This document shows, piece after piece, positions 1 through 14,859 of a stretch of DNA of 64,000 nt. The notes under the pieces were generated by a model. The model did not search any database. It saw only the letters and a list, made by a program, of their open reading frames with translations, and was not told where the DNA came from. Source of the DNA: Dryocosmus kuriphilus (Eukaryota > Arthropoda > Insecta > Hymenoptera > Cynipidae); NCBI GenBank assembly GCA_038277395.1, contig CM076190.1:233522618-233586617 (forward strand), given 5' to 3'. How positions within the stretch are numbered: position 1 is the first letter of the stretch; each line of letters begins with the position of its first letter. The translations under genes were made by a program, and so were the position numbers.

Positions 1-3000
1 TACTGCTCCGCAGCAACGATTTTGCCGAAGCGTTGCGTCACTGATATACAGTATTGAAAATTCTGAGCTTCAGTATAAAAGTTCTGATGATCAGAATTTT
101 TCGGCGCGACGGCAAGGCGTGATGATCATCAGAATTTAAAAATTCTGATCAGCAGTATCTCGAATACTGCTCTTCGCAGCAACGATTTTTTGCCGAAGCG
201 TGAATTTCGTCACTGATATACAGTACGATTTTTCGAAAATTCTGAGAAAATTCTGAGCTTCAGTATAAAAGTTCTGATGATCAGAATTTTTCGGCGACTG
301 ACGGCAAGGCGTGATGATCATCAGAATTTAAATTCTGATCAGCAGTATCTCGAATACTGCTCCGCAGCAACGATTTTGCCGAAGCGTGCGTCACTGATAT
401 ACAGTATTGAAAATTCTGAGCTTCAGTATAAAAGTTCTGATGATCAGAATTTTTTTCGGCGACGACGGCAAGGCGTGATGATCATCAGAATTTAAATTCT
501 GATCAGCAGTATCTCGAATACTGCTCCGCAGCAACGATTTTGCCGAAGCGTTCGTCACTGATATACAGTATTGAAAAATTCTGAGCTTCAGTATAAAAGT
601 TCTGATGATCAGAATTTTTCGGCGCTGACGGCAAGGCGTGATGATCATCAGAATTTAAATTCTGATCAGCAGTATCTCGAATACTGCTCCGCAGCAACGA
701 TTTTGCCGAAGCGTGCGTCACTGATATACAGTATTGAAAATTCTGAGCTTCAGTATAAAAAGTTCTGATGATCAGAATTTTTCGGCGACGACGGCAAGGC
801 GTGATGATCATCAGAATTTAAATTCTGATCAGCAGTATCTCGAATACTGCTCCGCAGCAACGATTTTGCCGAAGCGTTCGTCACTGATATACAGTATTGA
901 AAAATTCTGAGCTTTCAGTATAAAAGTTCTGATGATCAGAATTTTTTCGGCGCTGACGGCAAGGCGTGATGATCATCAGAATTTAAATTCTGATCAGCAG
1001 TATCTCGAATACTGCTCCGCAGCAACGATTTTGCCGAAGCGTTCGTCACTGATATACAGTATTGAAAAATTCTGAGCTTCAGTATAAAAGTTCTGATGAT
1101 CAGAATTTTTCGGCGCTGACGGCAAGGCGTGATGATCATCAGAATTTAAATTCTGATCAGCAGTATCTCGAATACTGCTCCGCAGCAACGATTTTGCCGA
1201 AGCGTTCGTCACTGATATACAGTATTGAAAAATTCTGAGCTTCAGTATAAAAGTTCTGATGATCAGAATTTTTTTCGGCGCTGACGGCAAGGCGTGATGA
1301 TCATCAGAATTTAAATTCTGATCAGCAGTATCTCGAATACTGCTCCGCAGCAACGATTTTGCCGAAGCGTTCGTCACTGATATACAGTATTGAAAATTCT
1401 GAGCTTCAGTATAAAAGTTCTGATGATCAGAATTTTTCGGCGACGACGGCAAGGCGTGATGATCATCAGAATTTAAATTCTGATCAGCAGTATCTCGAAT
1501 ACTGCTCCGCAGCAACGATTTTGCCGAAGCGTTCGTCACTGATATACAGTATTGAAAATTCTGAGCTTCAGTATAAAAGTTCTGATGATCAGAATTTTTC
1601 GGCGCTGACGGCAAGGCGTGATGATCATCAGAATTTAAATTCTGATCAGCAGTATCTCGAATACTGCTCCGCAGCAACGATTTTGCCGAAGCGTGCGTCA
1701 CTGATATACAGTATTGGAAAAATTCTGAGCTTCAGTATAAAAGTTCTGATGATCAGAATTTTTCGGCGACGACGGCAAGGCGTGATGATCATCAGAATTT
1801 AAATTCTGATCAGCAGTATCTCGAATACTGCTCCGCAGCAACGATTTTGCCGAAGCGTTCGTCACTGATATACAGTATTGAAAATTCTGAGCTTCAGTAT
1901 AAAAAGTTCTGATGATCAGAATTTTTTTCGGCGCTGACGGCAAGGCGTGATGATCATCAGAATTTAAATTCTGATCAGCAGTATCTCGAATACTGCTCCG
2001 CAGCAACGATTTTGCCGAAGCGTTCGTCACTGATATACAGTATTGAAAATTCTGAGCTTCAGTATAAAAGTTCTGATGATCAGAATTTTTCGGCGCGCTG
2101 ACGGCAAGGCGTGATGATCATCAGAATTTAAATTCTGATCAGCAGTATCTCGAATACTGCTCCGCAGCAACGATTTTGCCGAAGCGTGCGTCACTGATAT
2201 ACAGTATTAAAAAATTCTGAGCTTCAGTATAAAAAGTTCTGATGATCAGAATTTTTCGGCGACGACGGCAAGGCGTGATGATCATCAGAATTTAAATTCT
2301 GATCAGCAGTATCTCGAATACTGCTCCGCAGCAACGATTTTGCCGAAGCGTGCGTCACTGATATACAGTATTGAAAAATTCTGAGCTTCAGTATAAAAGT
2401 TCTGATGATCAGAATTTTTCGGCGCTGACGGCAAGGCGTGATGATCATCAGAATTTAAATTCTGATCAGCAGTATCTCGAATACTGCTCCGCAGCAACGA
2501 TTTTGCCGAAGCTTGCGTCACTGATATACAGTATTGAAAAATTCTGAGCTTCAGTATAAAAGTTCTGATGATCAGAATTTTTCGGCGACGACGGCAAGGC
2601 GTGATGATCATCAGAATTTAAATTCTGATCAGCAGTATCTCGAATACTGCTCCGCAGCAACGATTTTGCCGAAGCGTGCGTCACTGATATACAGTATTGA
2701 AAATTCTGAGCTTCAGTATAAAAGTTCTGATGATCAGAATTTTTCGGCGCTGACGGCAAGGCGTGATGATCATCAGAATTTAAATTCTGATCAGCAGTAT
2801 CTCGAATACTGCTCCGCAGCAACGATTTTGCCGAAGCGTGCGTCACTGATATACAGTATTGGAAAATTCTGAGCTTCAGTATAAAAGTTCTGATGATCAG
2901 AATTTTTCGGCGACTACGGCAAGGCGTGATGATCATCAGAATTTAAATTCTGATCAGCAGTATCTCGAATACTGCTCCGCAGCAACGATTTTGCCGAAGC

Positions 3001-4919
3001 GTGCGTCACTGATATACAGTATTGAAAAATTCTGAGCTTCAGTATAAAAGTTCTGATGATCAGAATTTTTCGGCGACGACGGCAAGGCGTGATGATCATC
3101 AGAATTTAAATTCTGATCAGCAGTATCTCGAATACTGCTCCGCAGCAACGATTTTGCCGAAGCGTGCGTCACTGATATACAGTATTGGAAAATTCTGAGC
3201 TTCAGTATAAAAGTTCTGATGATCAGAATTTTTTCGGCGACTGACGGCAAGGCGTGATGATCATCAGAATTTAAATTCTGATCAGCAGTATCTCGAATAC
3301 TGCTCCGCAGCAACGATTTTGCCGAAGCGTGCGTCACTGATATACAGTATTGAAAAATTCTGAGCTTCAGTATAAAAAGTTCTGATGATCAGAATTTTTC
3401 GGCGCGACGGCAAGGCGTGATGATCATCAGAATTTAAATTCTGATCAGCAGTATCTCGAATACTGCTCCGCAGCAACGATTTTGCCGAAGCGTTCGTCAC
3501 TGATATACAGTATTGAAAAATTCTGAGCTTCAGTATAAAAGTTCTGATGATCAGAATTTTTCGGCGCTGACGGCAAGGCGTGATGATCATCAGAATTTAA
3601 ATTCTGATCAGCAGTATCTCGAATACTGCTCCGCAGCAACGATTTTGCCGAAGCGTTCGTCACTGATATACAGTATTGGAAAATTCTGAGCTTCAGTATA
3701 AAAGTTCTGATGATCAGAATTTTTTCGGCGACGACGGCAAGGCGTGATGATCATCAGAATTTAAATTCTGATCAGCAGTATCTCGAATACTGCTCCGCAG
3801 CAACGATTTTGCCGAAAGTTGCGTCACTGATATACAGTATTGAAAAATTCTGAGCTTCAGTATAAAAGTTCTGATGATCAGAATTTTTCGGCGACGACGG
3901 CAAGGCGTGATGATCATCAGAATTTAAATTCTGATCAGCAGTATCTCGAATACTGCTCCGCAGCAACGATTTTGCCGAAGCGTTCGTCACTGATATACAG
4001 TATTGGAAAATTCTGAGCTTCAGTATAAAAAGTTCTGATGATCAGAATTTTTCGGCGACTGACGGCAAGGCGTGATGATCATCAGAATTTAAATTCTGAT
4101 CAGCAGTATCTCGAATACTGCTCCGCAGCAACGATTTTGCCGAAGCGTTCGTCACTGATATACAGTATTGAAAAATTCTGAGCTTCAGTATAAAAAGTTC
4201 TGATGATCAGAATTTTTCGGCGACGACGGCAAGGCGTGATGATCATCAGAATTTAAATTCTGATCAGCAGTATCTCGAATACTGCTCCGCAGCAACGATT
4301 TTGCCGAAGCGTGCGTCACTGATATACAGTATTGAAAAATTCTGAGCTTCAGTATAAAAAGTTCTGATGATCAGAATTTTTCGGCGACTGACGGCAAGGC
4401 GTGATGATCATCAGAATTTAAATTCTGATCAGCAGTATCTCGAATACTGCTCCGCAGCAACGATTTTGCCGAAGCGTGCGTCACTGATATACAGTATTGG
4501 AAAATTCTGAGCTTCAGAATAAAAAGTTCTGATGATCAGAATTTTTCGGCGACGACGGCAAGGCGTGATGATCATCAGAATTTAAATTCTGATCAGCAGT
4601 ATCTCGAATACTGCTCCGCAGCAACGATTTTGCCGAAGCGTGCGTCACTGATATACAGTATTGAAAAATTCTGAGCTTCAGTATAAAAGTTCTGATGATC
4701 AGAATTTTTCGGCGACGACGGCAAGGCGTGATGATCATCAGAATTTAAATTCTGATCAGCAGTATCTCGAATACTGCTCCGCAGCAACGATTTTGCCGAA
4801 GCGTGCGTCACTGATATACAGTATTGAAAAATTCTGAGCTTCAGTAAAAAAAAGTTCTGATGATCAGAATTTTTCGGCGACGACGGCAAGGCGTGATGAT
4901 CATCAGAATTTAAATTCTG

Positions 4920-5060
4920 ATCAGAATTTTTCTGCGCTGACGGCAAGGCGTGATGGTCATCGAATTTAAACTCTGATCAGTACTAATTTAAATTCAAGCA
5001 CGTATCTCGACTGCTTATCTCGAATTACTGCAGAATTTTTCGGCTCCGCAGCAACGATTT
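4920..5060. repeat. Rearranged satellite monomer inside the array
   Basis: Here the regular order breaks. Fragments of the monomer (CTGATCAG, AATTTAAA, TATCTCGA, AGAATTTTTC) are shuffled and diverged before the normal order resumes near 5060. It probably records an internal deletion or recombination, or an assembly join; the sequence alone cannot decide. Confidence 0.75.
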
Positions 5061-8000
5061 TGCCGAAGCGAATTGCGTCACTGATATACAGTATTGGAAA
5101 ATTCTGAGCTTCAGTATAAAAAGTTCTGATGATCAGAATTTTTCGGCGACGACGGCAAGGCGTGATGATCATCAGAATTTAAATTCTGATCAGCAGTATC
5201 TCGAATACTGCTCCGCAGCAACGATTTTGCCGAAGCGTTGCGTCACTGATATACAGTATTGAAAATTCTGAGCTTCAGTATAAAAGTTCTGATGATCAGA
5301 ATTTTTTCGGCGACGACGGCAAGGCGTGATGATCATCAGAATTTAAATTCTGATCAGCAGTATCTCGAATACTGCTCCGCAGCAACGATTTTGCCGAAGC
5401 GTGCGTCACTGATATACAGTATTGGAAAATTCTGAGCTTCAGAATATAAAAGTTCTGATGATCAGAATTTTTCGGCGACGACGGCAAGGCGTGATGATCA
5501 TCAGAATTTAAATTCTGATCAGCAGTATCTCGAATACTGCTCCGCAGCAACGATTTTGCCGAAGCGTGCGTCACTGATATACAGTATTGAAAAAATTCTG
5601 AGCTTCAGAATAAAAAGTTCTGATGATCAGAATTTTTCGGCGACGACGGCAAGGCGTGATGATCATCAGAATTTAAATTCTGATCAGCAGTATCTCGAAT
5701 ACTGCTCCGCAGCAACGATTTTGCCGAAGCGTGCGTCACTGATATACAGTATTGAAAATTCTGAGCTTCAGTATAAAAGTTCTGATGATCAGAATTTTTC
5801 GGCGACGACGGCAAGGCGTGATGATCATCAGAATTTAAATTCTGATCAGCAGTATCTCGAATACTGCTCCGCAGCAACGATTTTGCCGAAGCGTGCGTCA
5901 CTGATATACAGTATTGAAAAATTCTGAGCTTCAGTATAAAAGTTCTGATGATCAGAATTTTTCGGCGACGACGGCAAGGCGTGATGATCATCAGAATTTA
6001 AATTCTGATCAGCAGTATCTCGAATACTGCTCCTCCGCAGCAACGATTTTGCCGAAGCGTGCGTCACTGATATACAGTATTGAAAATTCTGAGCTTCAGT
6101 ATAAAAAGTTCTGATGATCAGAATTTTTCGGCGACGACGGCAAGGCGTGATGATCATCAGAATTTAAATTCTGATCAGCAGTATCTCGAATACTGCTCCG
6201 CAGCAACGATTTTGCCGAAGCGTTGCGTCACTGATATACAGTATTGAAAATTCTGAGCTTCAGTATAAAAGTTCTGATGATCAGAATTTTTCGGCGACGA
6301 CGGCAAGGCGTGATGATCATCAGAATTTAAATTCTGATCAGCAGTATCTCGAATACTGCTCCGCAGCAACGATTTTGCCGAAGCGTGCGTCACTGATATA
6401 CAGTATTGAAAAATTCTGAGCTTCAGTATAAAAAGTTCTGATGATCAGAATTTTTCGGCGACTGACGGCAAGGCGTGATGATCATCAGAATTTAAATTCT
6501 GATCAGCAGTATCTCGAATACTGCTCCGCAGCAACGATTTTGCCGAAGCGTGCGTCACTGATATACAGTATTGCCGAAAAAAATTCTGAGCTTCAGTATA
6601 AAAAGTTCTGATGATCAGAATTTTTCGGCGACGACGGCAAGGCGTGATGATCATCTGAATTTAAATTCTGATCAGCAGTATCTCGAATACTGCTCCGCAG
6701 CAACGATTTTGCCGAAGCGTTGCGTCACTGATATACAGTATTGAAAAATTCTGAGCTTCAGTATAAAAAGTTCTGATGATCAGAATTTTTCGGCGCGACG
6801 GCAAGGCGTGATGATCATCTGAATTTAAATTCTGATCAGCAGTATCTCGAATACTGCTCCGCAGCAACGATTTTGCCGAAGCGTGCGTCACTGATATACA
6901 GTATGAAAAATTCTGAGCTTCAGTATAAAAAGTTCTGATGATCAGAATTTTTCGGCGACGACGGCAAGGCGTGATGATCATCAGAATTTAAATTCTGATC
7001 AGCAGTATCTCGAATACTGCTCCGCAGCAACGATTTTGCCGAAGCGTGCGTCACTGATATACAGTATTGGAAAATTCTGAGCTTCAGTATAAAAGTTCTG
7101 ATGATCAGAATTTTTCGGCGACGACGGCAAGGCGTGATGATCATCAGAATTTAAATTCTGATCAGCAGTATCTCGAATACTGCTCCGCAGCAACGATTTT
7201 GCCGAAGCGTGCGTCACTGATATACAGTATTGAAAAATTCTGAGCTTCAGTATAAAAAGTTCTGATGATCAGAATTTTTCGGCGACGACGGCAAGGCGTG
7301 ATGATCATCAGAATTTAAATTCTGATCAGCAGTATCTCGAATACTGCTCCGCAGCAACGATTTTGCCGAAGCGTGCGTCACTGATATACAGTATTGAAAA
7401 ATTCTGAGCTTCAGTATAAAAAGTTCTGATGATCAGAATTTTTCGGCGACGACGGCAAGGCGTGATGATCATCAGAATTTAAATTCTGATCAGCAGTATC
7501 TCGAATACTGCTCCGCAGCAACGATTTTGCCGAAGCGTGCGTCACTGATATACAGTATTGAAAAATTCTGAGCTTCAGTATAAAAGTTCTGATGATCAGA
7601 ATTTTTCGGCGACGACGGCAAGGCGTGATGATCATCAGAATTTAAATTCTGATCAGCAGTATCTCGAATACTGCTCCGCAGCAACGATTTTGCCGAAGCG
7701 TGCGTCACTGATATACAGTATTGAAAAATTCTGAGCTTCAGTATAAAAAGTTCTGATGATCAGAATTTTTCGGCGCGACGGCAAGGCGTGATGATCATCT
7801 GAATTTAAATTCTGATCAGCAGTATCTCGAATACTGCTCCGCAGCAACGATTTTGCCGAAGCGTGCGTCACTGATATACAGTATTGAAAATTCTGAGCTT
7901 CAGTATAAAAGTTCTGATGATCAGAATTTTTCGGCGACGACGGCAAGGCGTGATGATCATCAGAATTTAAATTCTGATCAGCAGTATCTCGAATACTGCT

Positions 8001-10419
8001 CCGCAGCAACGATTTTGCCGAAGCGTGCGTCACTGATATACAGTATTGAAAAATTCTGAGCTTCAGTATAAAAGTTCTGATGATCAGAATTTTTCGGCGC
8101 TGACGGCAAGGCGTGATGATCATCAGAATTTAAATTCTGATCAGCAGTATCTCGAATACTGCTCCGCAGCAACGATTTTGCCGAAGCGTTGCGTCACTGA
8201 TATACAGTATTGGAAAATTCTGAGCTTCAGTATAAAAGTTCTGATGATCAGAATTTTTCGGCGACGACGGCAAGGCGTGATGATCATCAGAATTTAAATT
8301 CTGATCAGCAGTATCTCGAATACTGCTCCGCAGCAACGATTTTGCCGAAGCGTGCGTCACTGATATACAGTATTGGAAAATTCTGAGCTTCAGTATAAAA
8401 GTTCTGATGATCAGAATTTTTCGGCGACGACGGCAAGGCGTGATGATCATCAGAATTTAAATTCTGATCAGCAGTATCTCGAATACTGCTCCGCAGCAAC
8501 GATTTTGCCGAAGCGTGCGTCACTGATATACAGTATTGAAAATTCTGAGCTTCAGTATAAAAAAGTTCTGATGATCAGAATTTTTCGGCGACGACGGCAA
8601 GGCGTGATGATCATCAGAATTTAAATTCTGATCAGCAGTATCTCGAATACTGCTCCGCAGCAACGATTTTGCCGAAGCGTTGCGTCACTGATATACAGTA
8701 TTGGAAAAATTCTGAGCTTCAGTATAAAAAGTTCTGATGATCAGAATTTTTCGGCGACGACGGCAAGGCGTGATGATCATCAGAATTTAAATTCTGATCA
8801 GCAGTATCTCGAATACTGCTCCGCAGCAACGATTTTGCCGAAGCGTTGCGTCACTGATATACAGTATTGAAAAATTCTGAGCTTCAGTATAAAAGTTCTG
8901 ATGATCAGAATTTTTCGGCGCGACGGCAAGGCGTGATGATCATCAGAATTTAAATTCTGATCAGCAGTATCTCGAATACTGCTCCGCAGCAACGATTTTG
9001 CCGAAGCGTGCGTCACTGATATACAGTATTGAAAAATTCTGAGCTTCAGTATAAAAAGTTCTGATGATCAGAATTTTTTCGGCGACGACGGCAAGGCGTG
9101 ATGATCATCAGAATTTAAATTCTGATCAGCAGTATCTCGAATACTGCTCCGCAGCAACGATTTTGCCGAAGCGTGCGTCACTGATATACAGTATTAAAAA
9201 ATTCTGAGCTTCAGTATAAAAGTTCTGATGATCAGAATTTTTCGGCGACGACGGCAAGGCGTGATGATCATCAGAATTTAAATTCTGATCAGCAGTATCT
9301 CGAATACTGCTCCGCAGCAACGATTTTGCCGAAGCGTGCGTCACTGATATACAGTATTTGAAAATTCTGAGCTTCAGTATAAAAGTTCTGATGATCAGAA
9401 TTTTTCGGCGACGACGGCAAGGCGTGATGATCATCAGAATTTAAATTCTGATCAGCAGTATCTCGAATACTGCTCCGCAGCAACGATTTTGCCGAAGCGT
9501 GCGTCACTGATATACAGTATTTGAAAATTCTGAGCTTCAGTATAAAAAGTTCCTGATGATCAGAATTTTTCGGCGACGACGGCAAGGCGTGATGATCATC
9601 AGAATTTAAATTCTGATCAGCAGTATCTCGAATACTGCTCCGCAGCAACGATTTTGCCGAAGCGTGCGTCACTGATATACAGTATTGGAAAAATTCTGAG
9701 CTTCAGTATAAAAGTTCTGATGATCAGAATTTTTCGGCGACGACGGCAAGGCGTGATGATCATCAGAATTTAAATTCTGATCAGCAGTATCTCGAATACT
9801 GCTCCGCAGCAACGATTTTGCCGAAGCGTGCGTCACTGATATACAGTATTAAAAAATTCTGAGCTTCAGTAAAAAGTTCTGATGATCAGAATTTTTCGGC
9901 GACGACGGCAAGGCGTGATGATCATCAGAATTTAAATTCTGATCAGCAGTATCTCGAATACTGCTCCGCAGCAACGATTTTGCCGAAGCGTGCGTCACTG
10001 ATATACAGTATTGAAAAATTCTGAGCTTCAGTATAAAAGTTCTGATGATCAGAATTTTTCGGCGCTGACGGCAAGGCGTGATGATCATCAGAATTTAAAT
10101 TCTGATCAGCAGTATCTCGAATACTGCTCCGCAGCAACGATTTTGCCGAAGCGTGCGTCACTGATATACAGTATTGGAAAATTCTGAGCTTCAGTATAAA
10201 AGTTCTGATGATCAGAATTTTTCGGCGACGACGGCAAGGCGTGATGATCATCAGAATTTAAATTCTGATCAGCAGTATCTCGAATACTGCTCCGCAGCAA
10301 CGATTTTGCCGAAGCGTGCGTCACTGATATACAGTATTAAAAAATTCTGAGCTTCAGTATAAAAGTTCTGATGATCAGAATTTTTCGGCGACGACGGCAA
10401 GGCGTGATGATCATCTGAA

Positions 10420-10530
10420 TTTAAATCTGATCAGCAGTATCTCGAATTTAAATTTTCTGATCAGCAGTATTATCTCGATAAAAAGTTCTGATGATCAGAA
10501 TTTTTCGGCGACGACGGCTGCTGATCAGCA
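10420..10530. repeat. Rearranged satellite monomer inside the array
   Basis: The palindrome and hairpin segments are partly duplicated (AATTTAAAT and TCAGCAGTAT recur out of order) and the GCAAGGCGTG segment is missing before the next regular unit. A further shortened unit lies at about 10870-10920. These irregular units fall next to the block where the 20-bp palindrome carries a TCATCTGAA variant. Confidence 0.7.
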
Positions 10531-13500
10531 GTATCTCGAATACTGCTCCGCAGCAACGATTTTGCCGAAGCGTGCGTCACTGATATACAGTATTAAAAAA
10601 TCTGAGCTTCAGTATAAAAAGTTCTGATGATCAGAATTTTTCGGCGACGACGGCAAGGCGTGATGATCATCTGAATTTAAATTCTGATCAGCAGTATCTC
10701 GAATACTGCTCCGCAGCAACGATTTTGCCGAAGCGTGCGTCACTGATATACAGTATTGAAAATTCTGAGCTTCAGTATAAAAAGTTCTGATGATCAGAAT
10801 TTTTCGGCGACGACGGCAAGGCGTGATGATCATCTGAATTTAAATTCTGATCAGCAGTATCTCGAATACTGCTAAATTTTGCCGAAGCATGCGTCAGCAG
10901 ATATACAGTATAAAAAATTCTGAGCTTCAGAATAAAAAGTTCTGATGATCAGAATTTTTTCGGCGACGACGGCAAGGCGTGATGATCATCTGAATTTAAA
11001 TTCTGATCAGCAGTATCTCGAATACTGCTCCGCAGCAACGATTTTGCCGAAGCGTGCGTCACTGATATACAGTATTAAAAAAATTCTGAGCTTCAGTATA
11101 AAAAGTTCTGATGATCAGAATTTTTCGGCGACGACGGCAAGGCGTGATGATCATCAGAATTTAAATTCTGATCAGCAGTATCTCGAATACTGCTCCGCAG
11201 CAACGATTTTGCCGAAGCGTGCGTCACTGATATACAGTATTGAAAAATTCTGAGCTTCAGTATAAAAAGTTCTGATGATCAGAATTTTTCGGCGACGACG
11301 GCAAGGCGTGATGATCATCTGAATTTAAATTCTGATCAGCAGTATCTCGAATACTGCTCCGCAGCAACGATTTTGCCGAAGCGTGCGTGATGATATACAG
11401 TATTGGAAAATTCTGAGCTTCAGAATAAAAAGTTCTGATGATCAGAATTTTTCGGCGCGACGGCAAGGCGTGATGATCATCTGAATTTAAATTCTGATCA
11501 GCAGTATCTCGAATACTGCTCCGCAGCAACGATTTTGCCGAAGCGTGCGTCACTGATATACAGTATTGGAAAAAATTCTGAGCTTCAGTATAAAAAGTTC
11601 TGATGATCAGAAATTTTTCGGCGACGACGGCAAGGCGTGATGATCATCAGAATTTAAATTCTGATCAGCAGTATCTCGAATACTGCTCCGCAGCAACGAT
11701 TTTGCCGAAGCGTGCGTCACTGATATACAGTATTGAAAAATTCTGAGCTTCAGTATAAAAGTTCTGATGATCAGAATTTTTCGGCGACTGACGGCAAGGC
11801 GTGATGATCATCAGAATTTAAATTCTGATCAGCAGTATCTCGAATACTGCTCCGCAGCAACGATTTTGCCGAAGCGTGCGTCACTGATATACAGTATTGA
11901 AAATTCTGAGCTCAGTATAAAAGTTCTGATGATCAGAATTTTTCGGCGCGACGGCAAGGCGTGATGATCATCAGAATTTAAATTCTGATCAGCAGTATCT
12001 CGAATACTGCTCCGCAGCAACGATTTTGCCGAAGCGTGCGTCACTGATATACAGTATTGAAAATTCTGAGCTTCAGTATAAAAAGTTCTGATGATCATAA
12101 TTTTTTTTCGGCGCGACGACGGCAAGGCGTGATGATCATCAGAATTTAAATTCTGATCAGCAGTATCTCGAATACTGCTCCGCAGCAACGATTTTGCCGA
12201 AGCGTGCGTCACTGATATACAGTATTAAAAAATTCTGAGCTTCAGTATAAAAGTTCTGATGATCAGAATTTTTCGGCGCTGACGGCAAGGCGTGATGATC
12301 ATCAGAATTTAAATTCTGATCAGCAGTATCTCGAATACTGCTCCGCAGCAACGATTTTGCCGAAGCGTGCGTCACTGATATACAGTATTGAAAATTCTGA
12401 GCTTCAGTATAAAAGTTCTGATGATCAGAATTTTTCGGCGCTGACGGCAAGGCGTGATGATCAAGAATTTAAATTCTGATCAGCAGTATCTCGAATACTG
12501 CTCCGCAGCAACGATTTTGCCGAAGCGTTCGTCACTGATATACAGTATTAAAAAATTCTGAGCTTCAGTATAAAAGTTCTGATGATCAGAATTTTTCGGC
12601 GACGACGGCAAGCGTGATGATCATCAGAATTTAAATTCTGATCAGCAGTATCTCGAATACTGCTCCGCAGCAACGATTTTGCCGAAGCGTGCGTCACTGA
12701 TATACAGTATTTAAAAAATTCTGAGCTTCAGTATAAAAAGTTCTGATGATCATAATTTTTCGGCGCTGACGGCAAGGCGTGATGATCATCAGAATTTAAA
12801 TTCTGATCAGCAGTATCTCGAATACTGCTCCGCAGCAACGATTTTGCCGAAGCGTTCGTCACTGATATACAGTATTGAAAATTCTGAGCTTCAGTATAAA
12901 AGTTCTGATGATCATATTTTTTTCGGCGCGACGGCAAGGCGTGATGATCATCAGAATTTAAATTCTGATCAGCAGTATCTCGAATACTGCTCCGCAGCAA
13001 CGATTTTGCCGAAGCGTGCGTCACTGATATACAGTAAAAAATTCTGAGCTTCAGTATAAAAGTTCTGATGATCATAATTTTTCGGCGACGACGGCAAGGC
13101 GTGATGATCATCAGAATTTAAATTCTGATCAGCAGTATCTCGAATACTGCTCCGCAGCAACGATTTTGCCGAAGCGTTCGTCACTGATATACAGTATTGA
13201 AAAATTCTGAGCTTCAGTATAAAAGTTCTGATGATCATAATTTTTCGGCGCGACGGCAAGGCGTGATGATCATCAGAATTTAAATTCTGATCAGCAGTAT
13301 CTCGAATACTGCTCCGCAGCAACGATTTTGCCGAAGCGTGCGTCACTGATATACAGTATTAAAAAATTCTGAGCTTCAGTATAAAAGTTCTGATGATCAG
13401 AATTTTTCGGCGCACGGACGGCAAGGCGTGATGATCATCAGAATTTAAATTCTGATCAGCAGTATCTCGAATACTGCTCCGCAGCAACGATTTTGCCGAA

Positions 13501-14859
13501 GCGTTCGTCACTGATATACAGTATTGAAAAATTCTGAGCTTCAGTATAAAAAGTTCTGATGATCATAATTTTTTTCGGCGCTGACGGCAAGGCGTGATGA
13601 TCATCAGAATTTAAATTCTGATCAGCAGTATCTCGAATACTGCTCCGCAGCAACGATTTTTGCCGAAGCGTTCGTCACTGATATACAGTATTGAAAATTC
13701 TGAGCTTCAGTATAAAAGTTCTGATGATCATAAATTTTTCGGCGCTGACGGCAAGGCGTGATGATCATCAGAATTTAAATTCTGATCAGCAGTATCTCGA
13801 ATACTGCTCCGCAGCAACGATTTTGCCGAAGCGTGCGTCACTGATATACAGTACAGTATTGAAAATTCTGAGCTTCAGTATAAAAGTTCTGATGATCATA
13901 ATTTTTCGGCGCTGACGGCAAAGGCGTGATGATCATCAGAATTTAAATTCTGATCAGCAGTATCTCGAATACTGCTCCGCAGCAACGATTTTGCCGAAGC
14001 GTTCGTCACTGATATACAGTATTGAAAAATTCTGAGCTTCAGTATAAAAAGTTCTGATGATCATAATTTTTCGGCGCTGACGGCAAGGCGTGATGATCAT
14101 CAGAATTTAAATTCTGATCAGCAGTATCTCGAATACTGCTCCGCAGCAACGATTTTGCCGAAGCGTTCGTCACTGATATACAGTATTGAAAAATTCTGAG
14201 CTTCAGTGTAAAAGTTCTGATGATCATAATCAGAATTTTTTCGGCGCTGACGGCAAGGCGTGATGATCATCAGAATTTAAATTCTGATCAGCAGTATCTC
14301 GAATACTGCTCCGCAGCAACGATTTTGCCGAAGCGTTGCGTCACTGATATACAGTATTGAAAATTCTGAGCTTCAGTATAAAAGTTCTGATGATCAGAAT
14401 TTTTCGGCACCGACGGCAAGGCGTGATGATCATCTGAATTTAAATTCTGATCAGCAGTATCTCGAATACTGCTCCGCAGCAACGATTTTGCCGAAGCGTT
14501 CGTCACTGATATACAGTATTGAAAATTCTGAGCTTCAGTATAAAAGTTCTGATGATCAGAATTTTTCGGCGCTGACGGCAAGGCGTGATGATCATCAGAA
14601 TTTAAATTCTGATCAGCAGTATCTCGAATACTGCTCCGCAGCAACGATTTTGCCGAAGCGTTCGTCACTGATATACAGTATTGAAAATTCTGAGCTTCAG
14701 TATAAAAGTTCTGATGATCATAAATTTTTTCGGCGCTGACGGCAAGGCGTGATGATCATCAGAATTTAAATTCTGATCAGCAGTATCTCGAATACTGCTC
14801 CGCAGCAACGATTTTGCCGAAGCGTTCGTCACTGATATACAGTATTGAAAAATTCTGAG

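Noticed and set aside
61..160. CENP-B-box-like match (TTCG-4 nt-C-2 nt-CGGC) in each satellite monomer
   Set aside because: Only 7 of the 9 essential positions fit; a match that good is expected by chance in roughly four of ten sequences of this length when both strands are counted.
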